A stretch of DNA of 64,000 nt from Kingdonia uniflora (lineage: Eukaryota > Streptophyta > Magnoliopsida > Ranunculales > Circaeasteraceae). The notes under the pieces are model-generated. The model saw nothing but the letters and a program-made list of their open reading frames with translations, did no database searches and was not told the DNA's origin. Where the stretch lies: positions 1,922,001-1,986,000 of the forward strand of contig JACGCM010001793.1 in the NCBI GenBank assembly GCA_014058105.1, written 5' to 3'. Both the position numbers and the translations under genes were made by a program. Shown here piece by piece: positions 1 to 10,317 of this stretch (its first letter is position 1; every line of letters begins with the position of its first letter).

Positions 1-46
1 CCCCATCAAAATATTCTAGCAAGATCGATTCATCTATACCCCTATC

Positions 47-328
47 TCATTTTTCCACTTCCAAATCAGCCAACAGGTTAAAATACTCTTCCCCCACCAC
101 TACCGTACATCCCTTAAGTTGCCTACCAAAAAATTCTACACAATTGCCATACTTCCCTCCTACAGCCACCTTGGCTTTACAAAAATCTCTAATGGCATCA
201 GAACCAGGAGGGTAAGATACCAATTGACCAGGGAAACCTAGGAATTGTTCCAATCCTACTTCCCCTTCATTATTAGACTTATTCGTCCGACCAGAGGTAG
301 ATACCGCATTAACAGACGAACTACCCAT
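47..328 (-). pseudogene. Antisense accessory ORF of Tat copy A, central exon (partial)
   Basis: A 93-residue minus-strand frame starts with MGSSSVNAVSTSG and runs towards the left window edge, where a stop is met at 47. Its middle part (FLGFPGQLVSYPPGSDAIRD) aligns with the copy D frame at 62944-63216 (YLKGSRVEYPTGSSRFREFC), and both continue with CKA. The ATG lies just after a region with intron character; in copy D the equivalent frame follows a good splice acceptor. The molecular function is unknown. No catalytic motif is visible and the protein has no recognised nucleic-acid-binding signature. Confidence 0.55.
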
Positions 329-530
329 CTTAAAAATAGTTTATACATGAACATTTTCGACCTACACAGATGCCTCTCACGCTCAACCTAGATACAGGTT
401 AAGGTATTTATTATTCTTCCATCTATGTATATATATAAATCCAACATGTATCTCAGATCAGTCATTTTTGTATAACAGATATCTTCAACATATATATACC
501 TCAACATATATCGCATACATCTCTATTAAC

Positions 531-959
531 CTTCAGTATTCGAATTAGAATCGGCAGTTACGTCAAGCTTTCCCCCCACAATGCTGCTATATAGCCACCT
601 ATGAGATCATGAATCTTTTGCCCTCTTCAGTCGTTTATTACCTACGGATAACTCTTTAACAAATCCCCTGATCTTTCGTCTCTCTCTTCCTGAGTGCACT
701 CTAATTTTTTTGAAGTTGTTAAGCGTTTGATTGGAGACGAAGAAGCATTATTTATCCATTCTCTCTCAAGCGGCTGGCATTTAATGTTCCTTGTACGAAC
801 CGTCCTCGATTCCAGAACTGAGGCATCCTTTCCACTCTCCATGTCAGACGCCTTGTACCTTTTCAATAAAGCCACCATTCCATCATTACAACTCCCCTCA
901 TTTTTTAACCTTTCTTTTCTCCTTATTTCCATAGCATTTCCTGACCATCCCACACTCAT
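531..959 (-). pseudogene. Antisense accessory ORF of Tat copy A, upstream exon
   Basis: A 105-residue basic, polar minus-strand frame (642-959) ends at a stop, but homology to copy D runs on to 531. Shared landmarks are NDG, then ASD or TSD, then ESRT, then a Ser/Pro-rich stretch. At 531 the minus-strand sequence reads AATACTGAAG then GTTAAT. This aligns with GGTACTGAAG then GTAAGT at 62667-62682 in copy D, so a former intron donor is degraded here. The in-frame stop before the donor shows this copy is decayed. Confidence 0.5.
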
Positions 960-2607
960 GATGACTCACTCAGTACGATGTCAGAGTCCTATTTCCTTTT
1001 GCATACAAAACAAAACCAGAAGCTTTGGTATTTTTCATATTTTTGTTTCTCTATCCTTGTTTATCATACTTATAGTAATTGACAACATTTTCTAAACTGT
1101 ACAAATGTTCAAAATTATTCAAAATATTTGCTAAAATAGTCTCAAAGAAGATTTGCCCCTATAAAGGATCCGATTGACTTATATTATTGTTGCTACATTC
1201 AAAACAATTATATTATTCATAAGAAGTACTTTACACAACATCCATCAAAGCCTTAGTAACCTAAATAAACATCATCCAATCACATTATTCGTCGGTCCTC
1301 AGATCATCAAATTTGATCTCAACTTCAGCAATCAAACCAGCCAACTTATCTCGATCTACCAAATCCCTTACCAATACACGAAAATACACCTCATAGAAAT
1401 AACGGAGATAACGGGCATACTCCAGCTCTCTACTCCTTATATCTAACCTTCGAGCTCATATTCCCACCCCAATAGCTCAACATCATAACCAAACAAACCA
1501 ATGATCCTCTCACGTACTACAGTAATCTTTATAGACAATCAACCTTCCACGGCAAGAAGAATCCTCTGAGATCGAGCCGTACCATCCTAATCTCTCCTCC
1601 ATTTTTCTTTTGTCCTACCCATATTTATACGTTTCTCACACACTTTCCCCTCAAATACGTGATTTTTACCTTGTATCTCGTAACAGAAAACCCAAAATCT
1701 TAGAATAAATTATTTGAACTTATCCCCACACCAGTACATACAGTAGTTACTATAATCGACCTTACGCTACCACAAGTCGTATCTCGTTTGACCTATAACG
1801 GCTCAAATTTTTACGATTAATATTTCCTATATTTTCTCTCCCTCACCTATTAAAAACATAAATAATTTATACATCAACACGACATTGTCAACACGTATTC
1901 ATTTCAGTTCGGCAACATTACAATATTACGTCATCACTTATAAGCAATTATTTACCCCAATAGCCAACACAATTCAGCTCGATTATGAAAGTTTGTCTAT
2001 ATACAGTTTATTGAATATCAACTTTTATTCATGATGAAAACAATACATACGATTTATAGATAGCAAGATTTTCACTACATCAATCGCTGGAATACAATAG
2101 AATGTTATCCAACCAACACCGAACTCCAGTTATTTTACAGATAACAAATTTTTCCTATTAGTTAAAAGTTACAGGTCATTCAGGCACGCTGTGGTATCAT
2201 GTCTTCCAGTTCTTCTTAATTCAGTGATTCTTCACCCTGATGCAAAGAAGACATTGGACACAATAAAAAGTTTCCCTTACATGAGTTTGGTCGAAGTCCA
2301 GCCGAACTTCAAATGGAAACTATGCAAGCAGTAGACTCAGTACTGGTCCCCACAAAACAAGATGAAGGTCTTCTGAGCGCAAAAATACGATGGAAATGCA
2401 TCAGCAGACTCCCACTTCTCATCCTCCTCATCTACTGCCATTACCGCCTCTCCTATAACTACCACCACCGAAGAGTTGGTAGAGATGAAAAGGGCCCAAC
2501 CTTAAAATCCATGGCGACACAAGAAATCAGCATATCTGCTCCGCTGATACACCTATCCCTACATATGAAGCCCTAACTCTATCATCCGTAAGAGTACGGA
2601 GACAGGC

Positions 2608-2829
2608 CTACCGTTCCTCACCTGTCAAGATGAAGACATAAAATCTCCACTTATAGTTGAATTCTTCCTCAGCTTCAACCACTTCCTCTCCGGACAAGCC
2701 ATGGTACGCCGGAGGAATAGGGGCGGGTATCGTCATTTCTAAGGAATGGTCACCAAAGTATTTCAAATTCAACCTCTGTATTTCAGACGCAATCCTCTCT
2801 TCAAGAACCATCCTCTGAGTTTTTACCAT
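2608..2829 (-). pseudogene. Small antisense ORF next to the 3' LTR (Tat copy A)
   Basis: A 73-residue minus-strand frame starts MVKTQRMVLEERIA about 300 bp from the LTR. Residues LKYFGDHSLEM and the end YKWRFYVFILTGEER resemble the frame at the same place in copy B (21028-21318: MKFFGQHDLN, then YLWK and HFMTAERR). A more diverged relative lies in copy D at 61640-62013. The protein is small, has no transmembrane segment and matches no domain I recognise. Conservation in three elements suggests it was once a real accessory protein or the first exon of the longer antisense gene. Confidence 0.45.
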
Positions 2830-3125
2830 CTTAGAGAAAGTTACACATGCAGGAATTGTTTCAAAGATTTGCTACAGGTACTTTTTATATAACCCTAAAT
2901 TTATTGTGTAGGTATATTTTCCCAAGAATCATCATTCATTACGGACGCGACTATTCAAACGCAGTCGTCACATATATCCGCATCACCATTTAATACCCAT
3001 TACTTCCCAATATCATGTAACTTCCACCCTGTCAAACACCATCATTACTCCGTTTTGAATTTCAAACTTTTTACACATTCTTTCTCAACCAAAGCCACTC
3101 GTGACTTCGGTTGCGAGGGGATGAT

Positions 3126-3696
3126 TGTAGGGACTTATTCCTCGATCTCACACAAAGTCGAGCTCATCCAGCTCAAATTACCTCCAACCTAGGTTCACAC
3201 ATTTTTAACACTCTAATCAACATTTCAACCAGTCTCACGAACTACTCAAGAACGTGGATCGAGCTAAATCTGGAAAACATTACCCAGTCAATGACACCTG
3301 TCTCCCGCGAACTTGCTAGTTATTCAGTCAATCGCCACTAGCCGTATTGTTTGGAAAATGTGCTCCAGCACGATGAAGAGCTGTGGGAAAGTCTATATAA
3401 AGGAAAAGTTCTAGAAGAGACAGGGACCAGAAAAATTGCACAAACTTCTTATTTACGAGATCAAAAACATTTTTATATTTTAGAGATCACTTGTGATAAA
3501 TATATCCACTCCAAGAAATAAAGAGACTTTTACAAATATCCTCTATACGAGGTCGTGGTTTTTTACCTATTTTGAGGTTTTTTGCGCTAAAAAAACATGT
3601 TTTCATTTCTTACTTTCTATTAGAGTATTGTTACAGGTTCATTGGTGTGATAGCCAATTCCTAATCATATCGAGCTTATGGAATTTGGCCATTACA
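3126..3696 (+). repeat. 3' LTR of Tat copy A
   Basis: A 571-bp LTR starts TGTAGGGACTTATTCC and ends GGCCATTACA (TGTA...TACA termini). It follows a polypurine tract. Internal segments match the LTRs at 30120-30639 and 59874-60462 (in inverse orientation), including the CTGTCTCCCGYGAACT block around 3300 and the terminal TGTAGGGAC. No 5' partner lies in the window. Confidence 0.8.
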
Positions 3697-4216
3697 TATC
3701 CCACTAGCTTCTCTCGGTGCTGGATAATGTGTTAGATACCAATTACTTTAGTAATCACACACACACACATATAGAGATCTAACAAATATGATATGTGATA
3801 GATGTAGGGGTTTATTGATATGACCAAATCCTCATAGGGTTAAAGTTACGTATGAGGCTCCCTAACAAGATCCAGCTTACGAATTATGTTAATAGTCGGT
3901 GGGGAACGTCCCAACCCAGTTTGGGTCCCAATCAAACTATTCTTAACAAATTATTAAATACCAACGTATCACAAATACATCTACCCTTTGTGTAAATTCT
4001 CTAGAATATATTCCTTGATTAAATGTTAAATCCGCTAATTATCCCAAAATTTATTAAAATTTGAATAAAAAAACTTCTATCAAGTCTCAACACACATTGT
4101 GCGAGAGCTATTCAATCTATTTTATGTCCTTAGTGCATTCCTGTCCATAAATAGTAAGTGATGTGGTTATAGAATGGTACGTCTATACGTCAGATACCCC
4201 TATATATACAGTCGTG
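3697..4216. other. Intergenic spacer, nothing recognised
   Basis: AT-rich sequence with no convincing exon or element end. It holds a short (AC)n run near 3758-3770. Sense and antisense frames are all short and show no domain signature. Confidence 0.6.
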
Positions 4217-4439
4217 GAGCAAATTTTCTCTTACCCCTATTATTAGCTGCATTTTCATATTTACCCCAGAGTTGGTCTAAGCCTATACCCATTTTCGCTT
4301 TGAATGTGCCTTGACCCTCTTTGACCAGTCCACATTTGTTGAAGAACCTAAAACACCCTCACATGATTTGCTTGTGAAAGTAGTAACCTATGTAACCCAT
4401 CTCCCACTATCCAAACAAAACTTTTTCTCAAAAACTAAA
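4217..4439. mobile_element. Partial outer Mutator-like element (left end)
   Basis: GAGCAAATTTTCTCTTACCCC starts a segment that is a diverged copy of the left terminal repeat of the element beginning at 4440. Matching blocks include TTGACCAGTCCACATTTGTT against TTGACCGGTCCACATTTGTT and the CCTCACRYG box. It is interrupted at its AAAACTAAA by the inner element. Only this end is visible; I could not find a right end after 5587. Confidence 0.6.
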
Positions 4440-5578
4440 GAGAAAATTTGCTCATGCCCCACCCATTATTTGAGGCAAATTCGCACTTTCCCCCCATAGT
4501 TGGCCTAAATGAGGCTATAGACCCCATTTTAGCTCTGTCCGCCCTTTGACCTGAATTGACCGGTCCACATTTGTTAAACAAACTAAAATACCCTCACGCG
4601 CAAATCACGTGAACTTGGTAACCCAGGCAACCGGTTATCCATTTTCTCTTTCCAAATCTAACTTTTCCTCGAAAAACTCAATCTAATCCAACGGCTATCC
4701 TCATCTCTCTTTTGATCAAACAATCAAATCTAACCGATAAGTTCGAGTCTCCCATACTTTGAAGTAGTTGGGAGCAAAAGAATCATCGAACTCTCTATTT
4801 CGGGAAAAACCAAACACCACTTGCCTTGCCATCAACCTATTCATGTAACTCTCTCTTTTTCTCTCTCTCTCTTTCTCTCTCTCATCTATAAATTGAAGTT
4901 CATCTTAGAATTGGTTTTACAGACCAAATAGGGACTAAACTAAATTTTCTTTTATTGCCTAATCATGATGTTTGCTGATTTTAATACCACGAATTCAAGA
5001 ATTTGGGGTTTGAATTTCTGGGGACAAATGGTGTTCTGATTTTAGAGAGTAAAGTTTGGTACTTGGATAAACCCATGTATGTGTATGATCATGGTTGACC
5101 TGTCAGCAACCAAGTGTTTCTACAATGGTAACAGTTACGAAACTAACTCTAGCAAGCGAATCCGGTAGTAGATTATATGGCATGGAAATCAAAGGAACAA
5201 GAGGAAATCAGTTGCTTAAATCAAGTATTAACCAAATTAGTATTTTACTGATGATGCGTTACCGACATTTTTTTCTTGTTCTTAAATGGTGGAGGAGAGA
5301 GTGCATCGATCATGGTCGTTGGTGATGACACGAAATGATATCATCTAGCAGTTTTGAACCGTTTTGCAAACTAAAAATATCTCAAGAGGTAACAGGTTGC
5401 CTTTTACTCACGTGATCAGCACACGGGGGTAGATGTAGTAGTTTAATCAAAAGAAGCAGGTCAACTCGGGTCAAAGGGCGGTCAAAGCCAAAATGAGGTC
5501 GATAGCTTTATTTATGACAACTTTGGGGGGCAAGTGCGAATTTACCTCAAATAATGGGTGGCAGGAGAAAATTTTCTC
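4440..5578. mobile_element. Non-autonomous Mutator-like element with 9-bp TSD
   Basis: The element is 1,139 bp. The left terminus GAGAAAATTTGCTCATGCC and the inverted right terminus GAGAAAATTTTCTCCTGCC begin terminal inverted repeats of roughly 150-190 bp that stay alignable through the CCGCCCTTTGACC box. It is flanked by a perfect 9-bp duplication, AAAACTAAA, at 4431-4439 and 5579-5587. Long terminal inverted repeats and a 9-bp TSD are the hallmarks of the Mutator (MULE) superfamily. The interior (about 4650-5390) encodes no transposase; it holds a CT-rich tract (4853-4887) and leader-like sequence, so transposition would need an enzyme in trans. The perfect TSD implies a fairly recent insertion. 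Confidence 0.88.
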
Positions 5579-5587
5579 AAAACTAAA

Positions 5588-5750
5588 TCTAAGGTGGTGT
5601 TTCTTTCACTGTTAATTTTTTTTTCAGCAGTTAAAAAATATTTAGACCAAAAAATTCAGCAAAAAAAAATTAGCATTTGTGAGAAGCTATTTTTTTTTTC
5701 AGCAGCTGATTGCCCTTCATATGACGAGATTGCCCTTCTTCCTTAACAGA
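5588..5750. mobile_element. Possible hAT-like terminal fragment
   Basis: GGTGGTGTTTCTTT followed by repeated CAGCAGTTAAAAA and AATTCAGCA motifs resembles, in inverse orientation, the end at 19620-19755 (GATGGTGTTTGTTTTTTAAG with many AGTGCTGAA subterminal repeats). Such short subterminal repeats are typical of hAT ends. No matching second end or 8-bp TSD was found, so this is tentative. Confidence 0.3.
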
Positions 5751-6280
5751 GTTTTCTTACTCTCTCTCTCACAACGCCTCACTGCTATTCTCCATTCTTG
5801 ATTCTCTCTCTCTACTCGACCTTCCTCCAAATTGCAAGAAGGGTTGTTCACGGTAGTCCATCTTCGACCATCTCTCTATCTCTCCTATCTACTTGATTTT
5901 ACTCAATTGACAAAGTTTAGGTGGATTAGATTTGTGTCTTGTAAGGTGTTTACTGTGTCAAGGTTTTTTTTTTTCTCTCTCTGCTTTCAAAACGGACTAA
6001 GGTACACATTTGCACCATCTCTACTACTCTTCTTTACTTGTATCATGATTCATCTCAAATTATGCTTGAATTGCTTTGTAATTTGTTTATCTTCATTCCC
6101 AGAGCTCAAATTTGATTTTTTGATTTTTTTGTTGAATTATGATATTATTTAGGACTAAACTAACTGTTTCTCCACTATCTTTGTGTTTGATTTGCTAATA
6201 AGGGTTTCGATTTCTGCACAAAAAAAAAAAAAAAAACATCCTTTATTTGCTCTATTTATGGTGTATCTGTTTGCCCACAC

Positions 6281-6499
6281 ATGATGATGAACACCATGAG
6301 GAGAGTTACATGTAATGTTGTATCACATTTTACCAAACAACAGATGGGGTTCAAACCCATTCATCCAATGAGGAGAGTTGCACAGCTCTCTTTGCACACA
6401 AATATCAATTTGGACCCAAAAGATGCTGAGGCACATTTGGATTTAGGGTTAACGTGTTCTCATTACTACGAGTACGAACAAGCTCTGCAAAATTATTGA
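6281..6499 (+). pseudogene. TPR-like gene fragment
   Basis: A 72-residue frame whose last 30 residues fit one tetratricopeptide repeat: DPKDAEAHLDLGLTC, then YEYEQALQNY, with the L-LG and EQAL consensus positions in register. A stop follows at once, and the Reina-A LTR begins 336 bp downstream. A CT-rich, leader-like stretch with possible introns precedes it (5750-6230). It may be the remains of a host gene or a captured exon. One repeat is not enough to name the parent gene. Confidence 0.35.
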
Positions 6500-6834
6500 T
6501 AGTAAATGAATTTAAGCTCTGTATGGTACATAATAATGGATTGAGAATTCTCTACTTTTGCAATCTACACTTAATTGATTTACTTATCTTTGAAATATAA
6601 GTATTTTATTTTCTTGGTGTAGTTTTGCTTTCAACTTTGTCCTCTTTAATTAGAGAACTATCATTAGTTTGCCTTCCTAACTAATGAGGGTCAAAAATGT
6701 TTGTGCTTGAATTGGTTTTTCAAGTACTTAGGGACCAATTTACGGGATCTAGAAGGAAAGAACTTTGGGTTGATTAGGATGTAAAATTAATACTACCCCA
6801 GTTTGAGGTGTCAGGTTGTATTGATTTTCGGACT

Positions 6835-7318
6835 TGATCCAGGAAGATCTAGTGTTCTTGAAGATTTGTCAAAGTCGTTCGAACGACATTGAAAGTCGTT
6901 CGAACGAGTTGACATGTCCTCTAGAATTTAGGCCCAGAGCCATATTTTCGTTCAAACGAGTTGGGTTTCGTTCGAACGACCAGACAACTTTTCTTGGGTT
7001 TAGACCAATTAGTCGTAAAGTTGTTCAAACGACTCCCTAGTTCGTTCGACGACTCTTGCGCAGGTTTTATTTTTGAGGCGTATTTTTGCCTCGAGATGCG
7101 TTCTTTTTGTAATTTTGAGTTCCCTAGTATATAAAGGGATCTTAGGCTATTTTCTTGGGAATGTTAGATCTGAAAGAGTTCTGAGAGAGGCCTAGGGTTT
7201 TGGAGTGATTCATTGTAATCTACTTCATTTTTTTTAAGCAATTGAAGCTTTATTTTCCCAATTGGTGTTCTTTGTGTTTCTCTACTAGCTAAAAGCTTCT
7301 CAATCGTATTGCGGATTA
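6835..7318 (+). repeat. 5' LTR of Reina-A
   Basis: 484 bp starting TGATCCAGGAAGATC and ending GCGGATTA, so the ends form a short inverted repeat (TGATCC/GGATTA). It matches 17504-17989 along its length. It carries a cluster of TTCGAACGA-type palindromic motifs (about 6870-7050) and, near 7130, TATATAAAGGG, a good TATA box for the element promoter. Confidence 0.9.
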
Positions 7319-7320
7319 AG

Positions 7321-7330
7321 TGGTATCAGT
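7321..7330 (+). promoter_or_regulatory. Primer binding site (tRNA-iMet type)
   Basis: TGGTATCAGT lies two bases after the 5' LTR. TGGTATCAG is complementary to the 3' end of plant initiator tRNA-Met, the usual primer of chromoviruses and Copia elements. Confidence 0.85.
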
Positions 7331-7357
7331 TTTCTAGTTACGATCTTTGGGGGCTGA

Positions 7358-7679
7358 TTGTGGTTTATGGTCCTTACACGTGACCATCTCAAGCAAACGA
7401 AGGAGAAGCTAGTGAGTCCATTGACGATTCATCGTAAACCTAATTCGAAGAAGAAGGCCGATTCGGTGATGGACGAGGCCAGTGATCGACTTACGCTTTT
7501 AGAAATGACAGTTTCTGACCTAACTTCTGCTATAGGGGAGTTGGTCAACCAATTACGTCTTACAAACTTTGCAAAGGCTTCCACTTCGGCGACACGGCAA
7601 GACCGCTCTCATCGGCAAGGTCACTCGATGAGAAAAGAGGTTTTAGAGGGGGATGAAGACATCGATAATACAGGGATAG
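7358..7679 (+). pseudogene. Reina-A gag, N-terminal part (split by CACTA element)
   Basis: The frame begins MWFMVLTRDHLKQTKEK and matches the gag N-terminus of Reina-B (36242 downward: MWFMVSTRDRLKQTKEK). It contains a predicted helical stretch (ALLEMTVSDL-like), then an acidic tail GDEDIDNTGI. At 7679 it is cut by the CACTA element. The frame resumes in register at 13247 with SDSSD, as in Reina-B. Gag would form the virus-like particle in the cytoplasm. Confidence 0.8.
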
Positions 7680-8129
7680 TACTAGGCCAAAAACTAAAAA
7701 TAATGACACTTTTAGAGGCAGATTTATGACTTGGTTGCTTAATTGTAACGATATGACTTCCATTAACAGTCGTTATTTTAGAACCACCGTCATTTTTTAT
7801 TTTTCCCTTCTTATTTTTCACTCAATAAAATTGACTCCTCCTATAGTTAAGAAAACAATTCAATTTCGACTTTAGATACTGTGATTTCTCATTTTATCCC
7901 TTTGATACATCATCTCTCCACAATCCTACTAATTCTACCAGCATCTATCCGCAATCTCAATTCCTCTCTTCTCTCCTTTGAGTGTCCATAGAACCCTTCA
8001 CTACAATAAAAATTACTTTTAATAACACAAATTTGACAGCATATATATATTGAATGCTATTAAAAATGAACACTTATAACATATTTTACATGAATGCTAT
8101 AGTAGCTTATGTTTTTCTCGCACTGGGCA

Positions 8130-8400
8130 ACCATTAACGAGTTCGGTACTGTTTTTGCACTATAATATTTTTTTCTCTGAGCTCTCACCCTTATCTTCCC
8201 CCTCTAAGCTCTCTCCCTCATCTCTCCTAAATCAAACTCGATCTCTATCTGCCATTGATTCAATCAATCATAACTTATTTACTGATTTGAAGGATAACTT
8301 CTTATTCTTCTCTCTCTCACAGTGGAAACGATCGTGAGAAATTGTAAGTTTCTAAGCCCTAATCTCTAATTTGCTCTTATTGTGATTGATTTCTTGTTCT
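8130..8400 (+). other. Leader-like segment inside the CACTA element
   Basis: A CT-rich stretch (8170-8320) ends with TCTCACAGTGGAAACG and then GTAAGTTTCTAAGCCCTAATC, typical of a plant 5' untranslated exon followed by its first intron. It lies upstream of, and in the same orientation as, the captured SEC16 and DRP2 exons. It may be captured promoter or leader sequence. No ATG-initiated frame of significance is joined to it. Confidence 0.35.
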
Positions 8401-8620
8401 CATTTTGACATTTTAGGGATCTTTAATCTCTCTGTTTCTGATTTGAGGGTTTTAATTTTAAGAAGAAGACTTACATAATTCTTGCTATATAATTAAAAAA
8501 AAAATCAGATCTCCTTTTTAACTATATTATCTGCAGCGTCCAATGTTCTTATATAGAATTGTTAACTTATTTATATTTTGATTTCTTATTCCTGAACTGA
8601 ACCGCAGTATATTTTGGCAG

Positions 8621-9175
8621 AGACCAGAGTTATATGAATACTCAATGGTGCTTAGAAATTCGCAGTCAGTGTTGCTACCATTTCAGCCATATATGCTTGA
8701 ATATGCATACATGCTAGCTGAAGTTGACAAAGTTTCAGATTCCATGAAGTAAGAATATACATTTTGAATCTTTATAGTTGTACACAGCCTATTTCAATCA
8801 ATCAGGGGATGTTTTCTTAAGAAAATTTATATCTTGGTGTTATATGGCAGATACTGTCAAGCAATATTAAAGTTTTTGAAGATTGGCCGAGCACCAGAAG
8901 TTGAGACATGGAGACAATTGGTGTCAACGCTTGATGATCGGTTAAGAATCAACCAGCAGGTAATCTTCAAGCACTGTAATTCTAAGTTGAAGTATTCCTT
9001 AATTAGGCTACTTTGTATTGATTCTTTATGAATGTGTTACATCCGGGGTGGATATGGCACCAATTTATCCCCAAAACTTGTGGGTAAATTACTTCCTTTT
9101 ATTGATAGATCAATTTACCGAATTATTGGAGCCTCGCCTCCGCCTGCCCCATTAACATCTCCTGACAGCGTTCAA
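8621..9175 (+). pseudogene. Captured SEC16 exons (COPII coat assembly protein), three-exon fragment
   Basis: Three exons read as a continuous SEC16 segment. Exon 1 (8621-8748) encodes LRNSQSVLLPFQPYM, then YAYMLAEVDKVSD. Exon 2 (8851-8959) encodes YCQAILKFLKIGRAPEVE, then WRQLVSTL. Exon 3 (about 9047-9175) encodes GGYGTNLSPKLVGKLLPF and ends with ASPPPAP. Exons 1 and 2 have good GTAAG/CAG boundaries, and the split K codon joins in frame. The acceptor of exon 3 has lost its AG (CATCCGGGG). SEC16 organises COPII budding at ER exit sites; these residues are from the conserved central domain of plant SEC16A/B. Most of the roughly 1,400-residue protein is absent, so no SEC16 activity is expected. 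Confidence 0.85.
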
Positions 9176-9279
9176 ACAAAATTTACTAGAGGTCTCCCGC
9201 AATCCCCCCTTGACCCTTTGTTAACATTCTATAGTAACTTTCTAGGATATTCGAGGAGTCGAACACCCTGATCTCCCCA

Positions 9280-10317
9280 TACACATATTTTACATAGTTA
9301 TAACCTACCATGTAGACAGACGCACATCTTCTACGTCTTGTAAACCACAGAGAAGTTCTAAGTTCTTAGCGATACTCACCATGTGGGACACTACACCAAA
9401 CTTTTAGAAGATATATAAAGATTAGGAAAACAAAAGAGAAACACTATATAGGTGTGCAGGCCTCATCTAATGAAAGTTAAGATTACATGATTCAAACATG
9501 AAAACAACATTAAAACATAAATAATCAACAACTGCAATAACAATAGTAGATGTTACTTTCTAGATAATTATCTAACGTTGTTGACCATCGAAGGTTGTAT
9601 CGTATTTTTGTCCAAGTTGATCCAACCAATCTCTTCTCTACTCATGTCTTGGATCAACTTATTATTATTAGATCAACACAGCTGTTTATCCTTGAGGTCT
9701 TCTAATTAGCGATCTTTTGTATTATTCCTCAACAAATAAATACAAAGTAACTTTAACCTAAAGCCAATGAGATTCAAGATAGTTAGAACACCTAAATGGA
9801 GATGTCAAAATAAAAGATCTTAACTAGGTTTAATTTACCTTTTGCTATCATGAAACTAGTGTTTGCACCATTAATTTGCTTTTAACAGTACCTGTAAGCT
9901 TGTATATAATTGGAACAATTACATAAATCATAGCACAAACCCATGAAAAAGAATTTAATGAATAAAACATCAAGAACATTAATGAAATAATGGATCACAA
10001 ATAAACACATAATTTATTTTCTAACTTGTTCTGGAAAATGTGAAACCATGTACACTTACTAGATTTAGACATTGATAACATACGAATACACACATTTCAC
10101 TTTCAATTTCTTATATGATGATCCTTCAAGATGAAAGAAACCACCAAGACCCTGTTAGTGTACACATTTATTTGATGTACTGAGCAGTTTAATTGGTCAT
10201 CCTGTTCTAGTAAGTTCAGCCATTGTTAACCCTCTTAGTGCACACATTTATTTGATGGGATACAACTAATGATTATATTATTTCTTACATTTTATTTCTG
10301 GATGTTTTGCTACTCAG
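9280..10317. other. Non-coding interior between the captured genes
   Basis: AT-rich sequence between the SEC16 and DRP2 exons. It contains a CACTACACCAAAC motif at about 9389 and a short repeat, GTACACATTTATTTGATG against GCACACATTTATTTGATG (about 10160 and 10240). It is probably captured intron sequence. No exon was recognised. Confidence 0.5.

Larger units (their letters stand above)
1..3696 (+). mobile_element. Tat-like Ty3/gypsy retrotransposon, copy A (3' part)
   Basis: This is the 3' portion of a plus-oriented LTR retrotransposon whose 5' part lies left of the window. Orientation is set by a polypurine tract (GCGAGGGGATGAT, 3113-3125) directly before the LTR at 3126. The visible internal 3.1 kb contains no gag, RT or integrase in sense. 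Instead it has minus-strand reading frames homologous to those of copies B (20103-29603) and D (59874 on). Antisense ORFs between pol and the 3' LTR are known from the Tat lineage (Grande and Retand-like elements). Assignment to Tat is by this layout and by homology to copy B, not by RT phylogeny. Confidence 0.75.

Noticed and set aside
6834..7040. Open frame within the Reina-A LTR (repeated at 17359-17709)
   Set aside because: It lies in LTR non-coding sequence and is only open because of the TTCGAACGA boxes; no protein signature.
7995..8110. CACTACAATAAAAAT motif inside the CACTA element as a second nested CACTA end
   Set aside because: No inverted partner and no 3-bp duplication found.
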